A stretch of 64,000 nucleotides of DNA from Ephydatia muelleri (taxonomy: Eukaryota > Porifera > Demospongiae > Spongillida > Spongillidae): NCBI GenBank assembly GCA_013339895.1, contig JABACO010000008.1:10851745-10915744 (forward strand). The letters are read 5' to 3'. Shown piece after piece: positions 20,153-30,129 of the stretch (position 1 is its first letter; each line of letters opens with the position of its first letter). Below the pieces are notes generated by a model, which saw nothing but the letters and a program-made list of their open reading frames with translations, was not told the origin of the DNA and searched no databases. Both the position numbers and the translations under genes were made by a program.

Positions 20153-20930
20153 TTACGCACGAATCGAAGCATATCCAGAAATCGCCCATACATAGGCGGT
20201 CATCTTGCTTTTTTTTTCAAATTGATTTCTAAACAAGTTTGTAATTTCCGATAAATCGGTTACATTGTGAATCTGTGCTTCATAAAATTATACCATGAAC
20301 CATTCGTGTACTAAAATCAAAAGAAAAAATTAATTTATACCGCGCATATTCATAAACGAATACATTATTAAGCCATACATTGCGTCATCATGGATGCAGT
20401 TACAATTATTGTAATTTATGTCAACTTTTAATGGATATGAAGTTTAGCGCGCAAGCTATAAATGCAGTTAATTAAAAGATTAGTGTCCACGTTACGTTAT
20501 TGAATACGTTATGGCCGTGATTAGTTTTTAAATAGTTTTAATTTGTTTTGTGGAGTATTTGGCTATCAGATGGTGTACACCGGCTCGACTGTCATATAGG
20601 ATCGAAGGACGTAAGAAAGAGGTTAGCGCGTAACTTTTTTGTGCACAGTACATTTGCTTTGGTATTCACCTCATTCTATATCGTTTTTGGGGGTCAATAT
20701 AGCGCGTACTTGTCGCATAGGCCTTGGCTAATTCTCTTCTGTAGCGCCCGGTTTTGCGTCGTTCTATCAAGTAGCGGGGGAGGACGACGACGTTATTTAC
20801 TTTTGCTGCAACACATTGCACTAGCGTTTGAGTTACCGTTCGCTATCTGTAGTGGTGGCAGCTGGTATGTATGCACTAATACTAACTTTGTCTAATGGGG
20901 TACCTGTAGAGGGCAGTGTTACCGAGCCAT
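20153..20930. other. No gene seen
   Basis: A plus-strand open frame at 20548-20895 exists, but it shows no motif and has the composition of non-coding DNA, so I do not call it. Confidence 0.4.
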
Positions 20931-20984
20931 CATGTGTGTGATGGCGTGGCAAGGTAAAGGGGAGTGGTGACAGTACAAATGTGT

Positions 20985-21560
20985 TAGTGGGATGGAACTG
21001 GAAGGCGTGTGATGGTATATGTATGCAAGTGGGAGGGGGGAGGGGAAATGATAGGCGGGAGGAGGGGTGTGTAATGTGTAGTTGGGAGGGTATTATAAGT
21101 GGGAGGAGAGTGTGTAGTTTGTAGTTGGGAGGGGTGTGATAGGTGGGAGGAGGGTGTGTAGTGTGTAGTTGGGAGGAGTGTGATAGGTGGGAGGAGGGTA
21201 TGTAGTGTGGAGGTGGGAGGAGGGATGTGTTAGGAAGGGGTGTGAATTATGTACATGTGGTTTAGGAAGGGGTGTACATGTATGTAGGAAGGTGTGTACT
21301 ACATATGTGTAGTGTAGGCGGGTGTGATGATATTAATGTCTTCATGTGTGGTGTGAGTTGTGTACATGTGTATAGGAAGGGGTGTGTGTACATGTGCATA
21401 GTATGTGGTATGTGTATACGAAGAGGTGTTGTGTAAATGTGTGTAGGTGGGAGGAGTGTTAGTTGTGTACATGTGTATAGGAAGTGGTATGAGTGTGTGC
21501 ATGTGTTGTAGTGTGATGGTACAAGTGTGTGCATGTGTGTAGTGTGATGGTACAAGTGTG
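20985..21560. repeat. GT/purine-rich minisatellite tract
   Basis: Loose repeats of GGGAGGAGGGTGTGTAGTG and AGTTGGGAGGGGTGTGATAG (20985-21240) grade into GTGTGTACATGTGTATAGGAAG units (21240-21560). Copies are irregular. Open frames on the minus strand (HTHTCTITLQ-like) are composition artefacts. Confidence 0.85.
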
Positions 21561-21993
21561 TGCATGTGTGGTTGTGTACTTTTTGGTTTCTTTTAACCAC
21601 TAAAACCACTACATGTAGTGAGGTACAGAACAACATTTGCCAAAAGTTGCATGCAGGGCCTTGGGCAAATATTGTTTGCAACTCATTGAATAAGGGTAAA
21701 AGTTCAGAGTTAAAAAGTTCAGCGTTTACTGATTCTTTTACCCATATTAATATGACCTTCCATGGGACAGCAATTATATACTGTCTAATCCCTATACTGT
21801 TGGCCTTCTCCCTATACTGTTGGCCTTCTCCCTATACTTGTGCATGACATTATATATTGTATTCCCTCAGACCTATAGACGTTCTATCACAGCACATACG
21901 TGTACAGGTCTTGCCACACAACAAAATTCATGACATTGGGCCTTTGTCTTTGTATAAACATCCAAATTAAGATAGGATCTAAGGGCAGGTATA

Positions 21994-22050
<57 letters not shown>

Positions 22051-22424
22051 CACACACACATACAACACACAGTATGTCTCAGCTTATGAAGTGGGAAACT
22101 CAAATCCCATTGCAAACATTGTTTTGTTCAGATTACACAGTGACAGAAACAGAGTAACAATGACATCAAGTTCTATGAGCTTGAAGGTGATCGAAGCAAT
22201 GGCTGCATTCAACCAACTGGCATCATGAATTGCTGTTACTCCAACCTGTCCAGTTCTTGCGGAGCTATATAGCCATCCTTTCTAGGTGCTGTATGTATTT
22301 AAACTAACAATGACATTAAATGACATTTTATGTAACGTATATTTATATGAAGTGTTTCAGATAGCAGTTGATATGATTCAGGCATCTTAACCACAGCCAG
22401 CGTATGATTATCTGTTGAAGAAGT
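21561..22424. repeat. Intergenic DNA with a (CA)n microsatellite
   Basis: A 21-bp unit CCCTATACTGTTGGCCTTCT is tandemly repeated at about 21793-21838. An uninterrupted (CA)n run with one CG interruption spans about 21994-22062. No gene was recognised; downstream 3' sequence of the minus-strand gene ending near 22480 may extend here. Confidence 0.75.
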
Positions 22425-22622
22425 TTAGTTGTACATGTAATAGCATCTCTTATGTGCATGTACATGTATGTATAAATGACCTCTTGGTGACAGAACACGC
22501 TTTTGAAGGTTCAGTAGTGAAAACGAAAGCAGAAAAAAGCTTGAGCATCTGCTAAATTTTGCCCCATCACCACTGAGTTTCACTCTGACGACATCCTCAA
22601 TCAATTCTGGATGGAGTGCCAC
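22425..22622 (-). CDS. Exon with 'SGDGAK' motif (same gene as 22679-24968)
   Basis: The exon follows a CATCAG acceptor at 22623-22628. It encodes 'VKLSGDGAKFSRCSSFF' and 'SFSLLN', a block I recognise as conserved in a family of uncharacterised, probably transposon-derived proteins of sponges, cnidarians and molluscs. The Asp in SGDGAK could be the first residue of a DDE-type nuclease; this is inference. A possible but non-consensus donor (AGAG|GTCATT) is at 22480. Confidence 0.5.
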   Translation of the reverse strand: MALHPELIEDVVRVKLSGDGAKFSRCSSFFLLSFSLLNLQKRVLSPRGHLYIHVHAHKRCYYMYN

Positions 22623-22678
22623 CTGATGCGTATACAAAATTTATTGGGGTAAACTTATGTTATTGTACATGTACTTAC

Positions 22679-22893
22679 AAGTTCTTCTCAATCGTGTCAC
22701 TCAACGTTTCATTCACACTGCAGTATACTCCATTGTGTGGTTCTGGTACTCTGTGAATCTTTCTTCTTAGGTGTACATTCATCTCAGTACGAACTTTTTT
22801 TATCTTGTATGACCGTGGTGTTGAAGGAAGAATGGTGGATAGCTCATGGTAGAATGTGTCACTGGCATTGAACTTGTCCATTAAGTACAACAC
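22679..22893 (-). CDS. Exon 'MDKF..SDTFYHEL' (same gene)
   Basis: This 215-bp exon lies between a strong acceptor (a T-rich tract then TGCAG at 22894) and a consensus donor (ACTT|GTAAGT at 22678). It encodes 'VLYLMDKFNASDTFYHEL' and 'TPRSYKIKKVRTEMN', again typical of the family named for the neighbouring exon. Correct splice signals at both ends and an intact frame argue that this part is, or recently was, a real exon. Confidence 0.55.
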
Positions 22894-24259
22894 CTGCAAA
22901 AAAAAATGCACTGACATGTACATGGTCAAAAATGATTACATGTATTGGAAATGTTTGTACATGCCTATGGCTTTTTTCATATGGCTTCTGTACATGTAAC
23001 ATTACTCATTGTAGGTTTGTTTATGGTAATAATTGCAAGTACTGTAATGTAAATCCCACTTTCATTTGGTGTACAGTAAAGCAGAATGGTCAGGAAGCCG
23101 GTTGTACATGTATGTGAAGGGTTGATTCTGGATTTGAGCATGTGTGGAGGGCTATTAATAGAGTACACTATGAATTATATCTTGAAGGGAGGGTATTAAT
23201 TGCTTCCAAACACACATACACACACACATACACACACGCACATGCACAGTTTGCACAATATTTACATGTATACATTTTGGTCTTTGGTACATGTACGTGT
23301 GTGAAGTAAAGATGTACATGTAAAAAGGGACAGATGTACAGGTCAGCCATCAATATGAATTACAGATGGTGGATGATAGTTATCATAACTACTGGGTAGT
23401 TGGGTAGTCACAATGATAATTTAGCAGCCCAAACAAGGAATCCATTGTCAGATGTGAAACAATGTTAGGATACACACACTTACATACATACACACAGACA
23501 TACACACACACATGCACACACAACACACACACACCATGCACAGTTTATCATGTATTGGGTAATGACAATCATAAATTAGCAACCCAACAAAGGAATGCAT
23601 AAACACATGTTTCAGCATAAACACGTGGGAAACATGTGTTTACAGTGTATGTATATGTACAGTTACAATGAAACTTTTACTTTGTGTCATCAGTCTTGGT
23701 TAGGACTGTCATCCCAGAGGTGCAATTGTACGCCCTGGTGTACTGAAGGAACTTACACTGTGCATGTGTTTTTACTTCAACAGAAACATTTAGTACAAGT
23801 CCTTTTAGGATCAGTAAAGCTTTAATCATTTTTGACAGGCTGGACTAGCAGAGCTGTATTTAGAAACTACATGTGGATAGTATTTTTTCCCTCTTTTAGC
23901 CCTTCACACTCCCCAGCCCATTTTCCTCATTGCATAGATATATACATGTACATGTTTAATATATGCCTTTAGCATACAGAAGGAGAATTGCACCAAAGTT
24001 CATGAACCTGTCTATAATATCATTGTCTATAAACTAGCTGTCATAAATGGTATGACTAGCCATTTTAATAGTGAATAGTCCAGTTTGTCTAATATGAGAT
24101 GGTTTTATTTCTTTCTTCAGATGACTGGGAAGAACAAATGTATGGTGTTGCATCCATCATTCTGTGAATATTTGTCTCGTTCCCAGACTATGAGTTACAT
24201 GTACCGGTATATTATTGTACATGCACTGGTGCATATATGTGTATTTGTGAGAGTGCGAT
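22894..24259. other. Probable long intron with microsatellites
   Basis: No coding signal is seen. CA/CATA microsatellites occur at about 23207-23242 and 23473-23535, and ACATGTAC words are dense. It lies between the 5' part of the minus-strand gene (24260-24968) and the exon at 22679-22893. Confidence 0.5.
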
Positions 24260-24968
24260 TCACCTGCAAGAGCTTATTCTTCTCATCGGGAGCTGGATCA
24301 TCAGGAATGGGTATTGCGGGTGGGGGCTTCGTGCGTATAGATCCACCTGCACTGCGCAATGGCTTGTTAATGTTTCCAATTGCAGCATTGTTGGAGCAAG
24401 TCCGTAACTTTCCGCAAACCAGAGTGCAACTTCTGCATTCTCCTTAAACTCAAGGAGTTTTCTCCTCGCGTGTCTCGGAGAAAGTTCATGCATGCATTGG
24501 TTTTCCACTGTTGGCCCGTTCATATGTCATACGCGCTATTTCTTTATAAAGCGAGGCGATTTCCTTTTCTAATCCATCACACTTCAAAAATATCTCTTCA
24601 AATTCTTCACGATCATCGAAGTTTCCTTGGTTAAAGTTTCCTTGGTATTCTCCGTGCAAAACTTTGACAAGTGTACTACCATCCATAATTGCGAGCTTTT
24701 TTCTACCTTTTTCAGACTTGCACTGGCTTACAATTTTTCTGCATCGGTTCGTCAGTAGTTTGTTCATCCGTTCACTGTCTTCTCGAATAGCCACACAGTT
24801 GCCTACAATGCTCCTGTTCAGTTCTTTGATCAGTTTGCATCCATCGCACTTTCCTTCCTCATACCATTTGTAGAGTAGCTTATTAGGAAGTCTTAGTCCA
24901 AACACTGCAGCGGAATCGTGATCTTTAGCAGATTCTATTATTGCTAAATGCATTAGGTCTTCAGCCAT
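24260..24968 (-). pseudogene. 5' part of the minus-strand family gene, frameshifted
   Basis: ATG at 24968 opens a 160-residue frame with 'GLRLPNKLLYKWYEEGKCDGCKL' and a charged, coiled-coil-like C-terminal half ('LKCDGLEKEIASLYKEIARM'). It ends in GKPMHA-stop at 24486. A different frame continues immediately with 'MHELSPRHARRKLLEF' and 'ALWFAESYGL', a signature typical of this family. The junction contains an extra tandem TGCA (GCATGCATG near 24490), so a 4-bp duplication is the simplest cause of the break. A donor-like GCAG|GTGGAT lies near 24349. No function is known. Confidence 0.55.
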
Positions 24969-25069
24969 GAGTCGCGCGGAACTTACTACCGATATATAGT
25001 CCGTAACTTCAGCGCTTAACTTGATATGTAAGATTCATGAAAAAATTACAAAAACAAACATGTATACAT
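24969..25069 (-). promoter_or_regulatory. Upstream region of the minus-strand gene
   Basis: About 100 bp separate ATG 24968 from the next open segment at 25070. No defined promoter element is visible; it is noted only because it would carry the 5' UTR if the gene starts at 24968. Confidence 0.2.
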
Positions 25070-25411
25070 TTAGACACGTTTTTTAACTACAAAAATGTAA
25101 AGGCATTCAAAGAACATTTTCTTGTCAATATTTTCTTTCTGTTTATAAGATCTTGTCCATGTGATGCAACTCTTCATTTTCATAGGAAACTCTATCGCAC
25201 ATCCATCATGATTTTGGTCATAATGGACATACCATTCGTCAGGAAAATATTTGCTGTTAAAATCCACAGGATTGTACTCTTTATAACCTCTTTCAACACC
25301 GATTCCTTTGCCCGCAAAGAGAATTTTAAAAACGTCAGTTGGCATGTCAAGAGTCAAACGATTTTTCCGAATCGTTCCAACGGGCGACGTTGAAAATAAA
25401 CAGACTCGCAC
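25070..25411 (-). CDS. Hypothetical exon
   Basis: This 113-codon open stretch has protein-like composition: 'VGTIRKNRLTLDMPTDVF', 'KEYNPVDFNSKYFPDEWYV' and 'DGCAIEFPMKMKSCITW'. It lies just upstream of the 24968 gene on the same strand. I do not recognise a family. The aromatic and acidic content argues against random DNA, but neither splice sites nor homology were established. Confidence 0.35.
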   Translation of the reverse strand: MRVCLFSTSPVGTIRKNRLTLDMPTDVFKILFAGKGIGVERGYKEYNPVDFNSKYFPDEWYVHYDQNHDGCAIEFPMKMKSCITWTRSYKQKENIDKKMFFECLYIFVVKKRV

Positions 25412-26301
25412 AGTCTAAGACAGTACGCATCAAAGGGCGTGGATTTGCAAATTCCCTGTATATGCGGAATGAATATGTCAATCTCCTCAATATGTAGCGT
25501 ACCTTAACAGATCAGGGGTGACACTGTTTTGACACACCCAAGACGCTTCTTCCTTGGGGTAATCCTGCCATAGCACTAGAAACTCGTGTTTTTTACCCTG
25601 CACGAAAATCTGGTTACAGCACGTAGATGTCTAAAGGATTTACCTTCTTTCGTGATGCCACAATTCTTTCCACCGGATAGTAATCAGACATATTGCAAGT
25701 GGCACGTTGCGTCATGTTAATATTTAATTAATTACAATATGAGCGTGCAGTTGAGTGGTCTCGACTGGTTTTTTTAAGCATCAATAAAAAAAATTGAAAA
25801 AGTGGTGCACACGGGTACAGAAAATATAGCCTCGCTCGTGTTGATCAGCCAAGATAAACTTGACACAGCGGTTGCAGGGCCAATCCATCAGCTGCTCAGC
25901 GGCGTAAATTCAGTGTTCGCCCCATAATATTCATGGGCGAACACTGAGGGGGTAACACGCACAGAACCACTATCAGCTAGTATAGTACACGAAGCGTGTT
26001 GGCGTCGGTAATTTACAAAGTCTTATTTACAGCCCAACTACCTAGTAAAGCCATTCGATCGATTATAATATTGTAGCTCATGTTTTGTATCCCATAGGCA
26101 AGCCCCAGAATTTGGCTAGTTGGGCGTAGTCCGACATCGCGTATTTGGCGGGGCAAACCGTTTGCTATTTAGACTGAAGCTATTAACAGTACTCTAGATC
26201 CGAAGATATACTTATGGTTCCATCTGACGGACAGCCCGCCTCTCACGTGATCAATTGCATGAAGTTATTAATAATTATAGGTAGATTGACCTATAACTAG
26301 C
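25412..26301. other. No gene seen; one short hairpin
   Basis: A 12-bp stem with a 12-base loop (CAGTGTTCGCCC at 25911 and GGGCGAACACTG ending 25946) is the only clear structure. No family was identified. Confidence 0.5.
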
Positions 26302-26535
26302 TTACTTAACTAAACCATAGCGTACAAGATCCGGGGCGGAGCCCGAGTCCATATATGGCATGCCGCCATTTTTAATGGCAATCATTGAATTAGGAACACC
26401 AGTGACCTTAATGGCTTTCCAATCACCAGGAACCAAAGCATTTAATAGTAAAAATGCTCCCATACCATGATAAAACACTCCAATGGATATTGAACCAGGA
26501 ACCTGGGGAATTAGTGTTTTTCTAATCACAGACAA
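26302..26535 (-). CDS. Hypothetical short ORF or exon
   Basis: The 77-residue frame ('SIGVFYHGMGAFLLLNALV', 'DWKAIKVTGVPNSMIAIKN') has protein-like composition, but no family is recognised and no splice context is established. Confidence 0.25.
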   Translation of the reverse strand: MSVIRKTLIPQVPGSISIGVFYHGMGAFLLLNALVPGDWKAIKVTGVPNSMIAIKNGGMPYMDSGSAPDLVRYGLVK

Positions 26536-26964
26536 GACTTATAAATAGTGGAATATTATAATTAGGTCATAAAAAGTACATTTTGTGTACATGTCTATGG
26601 GAACCACTATTTTGACTCTTGGGACCAAAACTTTCAACACAAACCCCACATTTTTAATGCTGGATGTATTTCAGCTAATAGAGCTGAACATATTTCCAGG
26701 GGAATTAAGGTTTATTGTATTTAGTTACTTAGTAATATTCAAGTTTAGTAATTTTTAATACAAAATCAATTCAAGTACACTTGAATATTATTGGTAAACA
26801 AAAAGAGAGAAAATTAAAAAAAAAATACTTTTCAAACATCTCTAATAGAATGAACTCCAAAACATTCAGAATATGCAAACTTGTAATTTTGATAAATTCG
26901 GGTGACCGCTCATTTCTCCATATGGAATAGGGTTTGAAGGGATATAAGAATCGGAAGTGTAATA
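26536..26964. other. No gene seen
   Basis: This is very AT-rich DNA (for example 26720-26840) without coding or repeat structure that I can define. Confidence 0.4.
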
Positions 26965-27893
26965 TAATAGGCGCGGCTTCCTAGACCACGTGCTCCTAGG
27001 CCGTATACGGTACCTAAAGTTTGGTGGTTTCAGCGCCCACAACTGTACTAGTCTCGTACCCAGACCCACCATGACGTAAGCGTTTATCGCTTACACTACC
27101 GGTAGGCTGATTATCTTCTGATTTTCGAAATTGCCCGTCATATTTAACGCTTACAGATATTCTCCTACGTATGTGAAGCGCTTCAGAGCAGATAAAAAGA
27201 ACCAAGACCAACCGAACTGAAGATATGGACAATTTCGAAGGTGATAACGATGTAACGCGGAGTGCCCACAGCCAGTGATGCGCTCACGTGACTCGTTTCC
27301 AGTCCCCTTACTATACTATCTATGCTACAATAGAAGACAATAGAAGACTGAAGTGTTGAAGACTGAGGTGTTCTCTTTCGAAGATGGTCGAACACGAATG
27401 GCAGCTAGGCATAGCACAATGTTTTCCCGTACCCCGTTGGCAAAATGACGAAACAGTCATGGCCTCGAACAAAATTGTGAATAGCCTCCTTCTGTTTGTC
27501 CTTCAACGTACTCACTCCGGTCCCAGTTGATCCATCGCAAAACGTACAGCTGTACAAACATAATCCATTTTGTTATCTCTATACATGTACTACTTGTTGA
27601 CATAGCAACATTCCAGCGGGCTGCGGTCAATTAAAAAGTTCTGGAATTCCAGAACTTTGGCCACCGACTTTTTGCAGTCACTTTCCCCATAGATTGAAGA
27701 CCTTCAATCAGAGATAATATACTGCTTCAATCTATGCTTTCCCAGACCCTAGTTCTAGCGTAGCAGTGATGTAAACCATCCGCAGCTGTGACGTACTAGG
27801 GTCTGGGTACGAGACTAGGGACGTGAAACCACCAATCTTTAATAGGTACGGCCTAGGAGCACGTGGTCTAGCGAAGCCGCGCCTACTTTATTG
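26965..27893. mobile_element. Inverted-repeat-flanked block with TAGTCTCGTACCCAGACCC ends
   Basis: The left arm, about 26965-27065, pairs with the right arm, about 27796-27893. Shared words include GGCGCGGCTTC, CCACGTGCTCCTAGGCCGTA, TTGGTGGTTTC and TAGTCTCGTACCCAGACCC. The inner termini are those of the TIR family found at 8465 and 45653. A small palindrome (CCCAGACCCTAGT to ACTAGGGTCTGGG, about 27743-27808) sits against the right arm. The 730-bp core has no recognised gene. Confidence 0.6.
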
Positions 27894-27958
27894 CACTTCC
27901 GGTTTTCCCTCTTCGAATTCAGTTCTATTACTCTTCTGTCAAGACGATAGGTCCCGCG

Positions 27959-28211
27959 ATGGTGGACAACCAGGAAGACGCAGACAGCCTCTGCTGTTAC
28001 CAGTGCCGTGGGGCGATTATCATCCGCTGGCAGGTGAATGTGCACGCATTGGCGCACCTACGGCCTTGGGTTTTTGCAGCTTGGGATTTGGAAGTGTTTA
28101 ACATTATTGTTTCTCTTCGCTATATGCAGGGTACTAGAGCGCGCTCTGTCGCCACGTGGGCGCTGTGTTCCCAGGCGCAGCGGTACTACAAACATGTTCA
28201 GCGCGCCCACG
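27959..28211 (+). CDS. Two 5' exons of an unrecognised gene
   Basis: Exon 1 begins ATG at 27959 and reads 'MVDNQEDADSLCCYQCRG' and 'IIIRWQ' to a donor CAG|GTGAAT (about 28034). Exon 2 starts after TATGCAG (about 28130) and reads 'TRARSVATWALCSQAQRYY' to a donor CACG|GTAAGT (28211). Joining keeps the frame. A CxxC pair is present; the family is unknown. The region is duplicated in degenerate form at 57941-58170, where exon 1 is damaged. It could be the start of the coiled-coil gene from 30.1 kb, but no linking exons were found. Confidence 0.4.
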
Positions 28212-28401
28212 GTAAGTGTGCATGTGCATACAACACGTTACGGCGCATTGGAGCCATTAATTTGGATATATGTTCCCTTATGAACGTGGTTGTTTATCTG
28301 TTGGCATTCGTGTTTGCTCATTGTATTTCAAAGCACATCTGAGGGATATGCCAAAGGCGCAGAGCATGCCAAAGGTGCATGTGCACTGTTACGCAGAGGT
28401 G

Positions 28402-28626
28402 CACCACCATAGAGAGTGTAAGTACATCACAATAGAGAGTGCAAGTACATCACAATAGAGAGTGCAAGTACATCACAATAGAGAGTGCAAGTACATCACA
28501 ATAGAGAGTGTAAGTACATCACAATAGAGAGTGCAAGTACATCACAATAGAGAGTGCAAGTACATCACAATAGAGAGTGCAAGTACATCACAATAGAGAG
28601 TGCAAGTACATCACAATAGAGAGTGC
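28402..28626. repeat. 23-bp minisatellite, about 10 copies
   Basis: The unit TACATCACAATAGAGAGTGC plus AAG repeats at exactly 23 bp with almost no variation. A related, more varied array (TACACCACCATAGAG units) is at 58315-58540. There are no spacers, so this is not CRISPR. Confidence 0.92.
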
Positions 28627-30129
28627 ATCTACAACTTCAGTTGACAGGATCATAACGATATCATCACATGCACTCTGGACAAAAAGTAGCATCGTGATGG
28701 GCGCAGAGCATGTAGATTGTATCAGATCGATCGAGAGTAATCAGTGTCAGCCAGCCTCATTCGTACGCACAAGCACATGTACATCCTTAACTACTTTGTG
28801 TGTAACAAAAGGAATGGAAGTCTTGTTGTCTATGGTGATCTAGTAAGGCTATAAGGCTAGCCAATAAGGATGTTGACAGCGTATGATGGAGAAAGGTTGA
28901 GGAAGCCAAATAAATGTGGGCTTATAAAAGAGCAAAAGATCCAATAGACTAGGTTTTTTTTCTAAACAGCTTCTCTAATTTAGCTTTTACGCTACTCCTA
29001 TATCGTATCTCCATTCCGTGTCGTCCATGTGCTACTTCAACTGCTGCTGCGATGTAATCCAAGTGTCCATACCCATGACATATGGGGTACCAACAATTGG
29101 TGTGGACATGTACATGTGCATGAATGTACACACACTATAACTTGCATTGTTACGGAAATGGAATCTTGTGCACAACACATACATACACTTGTACGCAATC
29201 ATACCATGAAAAACAAGCATGTCTACACACACTCACACACACATTGTGCAAGATCTTTACAATCGCAGGATCACTATAGATTTCGTACATGACAATTCAC
29301 GCACACTTCTCGTTCAAAGGAATAATAAATCACATGATACACATTACAATTATTACGTAACAACTAAATATCAGACACACATGTACATTGCATTTAAGGT
29401 CTATTCTGCTAAACTTGTTCTCTGCATGTGCGCATGCATTCTATTCCATTTAACTTCGTTATGCATGTACTTGATTTCTATAACCTGTCCCTTTGCACTC
29501 GTAGTGTGTCCCTCTGTAGCATTGCATGAAGTTGACAACTTCACTCCTTGTGTGTGGAGCTCTCTTATGGCTGGTTCTCTGTACATACACACTCACATCA
29601 CCATTCTCTGAGGTGTGAAATAAAACTGTCTTATTGGGCACAACCCTTACTAAACTTTTAGTTCACTATGCTCAGCTTTGTTCCACTTGCATGACTTGTC
29701 AAAGTTTTCAGCTCATACAGAGACATGTACATGCCCTCATGGACACACACACACACACACACAATGTAATAAACATTCCTTCCCAAGCATTCCTGCGTAT
29801 TCTTCTTTACGTAGAGAATACTTTAGAACCTCATCCTTCTGTCAATGAATTTGACTTGGGTGCACTGGTCTAAATAGTGGTAGCTCCACACATCGCTAGC
29901 AAAGGATTCATCGCAAGTAGAGGGTTCCTCGGTAGAAGCAGTAGTCGTAGCGCTCTCGTGCACAGGAGCCGCTGCCTCTTATCAGGAGGCTGCGATGCAT
30001 GCAGGCTTACTGCGGCTGTTGCGCATGCAGTCTTTCTTTTGCACGAATCAGAATCATAGTGTCGTCGTACATTACCAATATTGTGAGTGGGTGTGGTATT
30101 CTGGGTGTGGGTGTCACTATAGATATTGT
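28627..30129. other. No gene seen; microsatellites
   Basis: Short CA runs occur at 29224-29245 and 29745-29764. Small open frames on both strands lack motifs. The stretch may be intron between the exons at 27.96 kb and the coiled-coil exons beginning near 30.2 kb, which is unproven. Confidence 0.4.

Noticed and set aside
21262..21681. 139-codon minus-strand frame rich in His, Thr and Tyr
   Set aside because: It is produced by the GT-rich minisatellite tract.
28402..28626. Regular short repeats resembling a CRISPR array
   Set aside because: The 23-bp units are directly contiguous with no spacers, in eukaryotic sequence.
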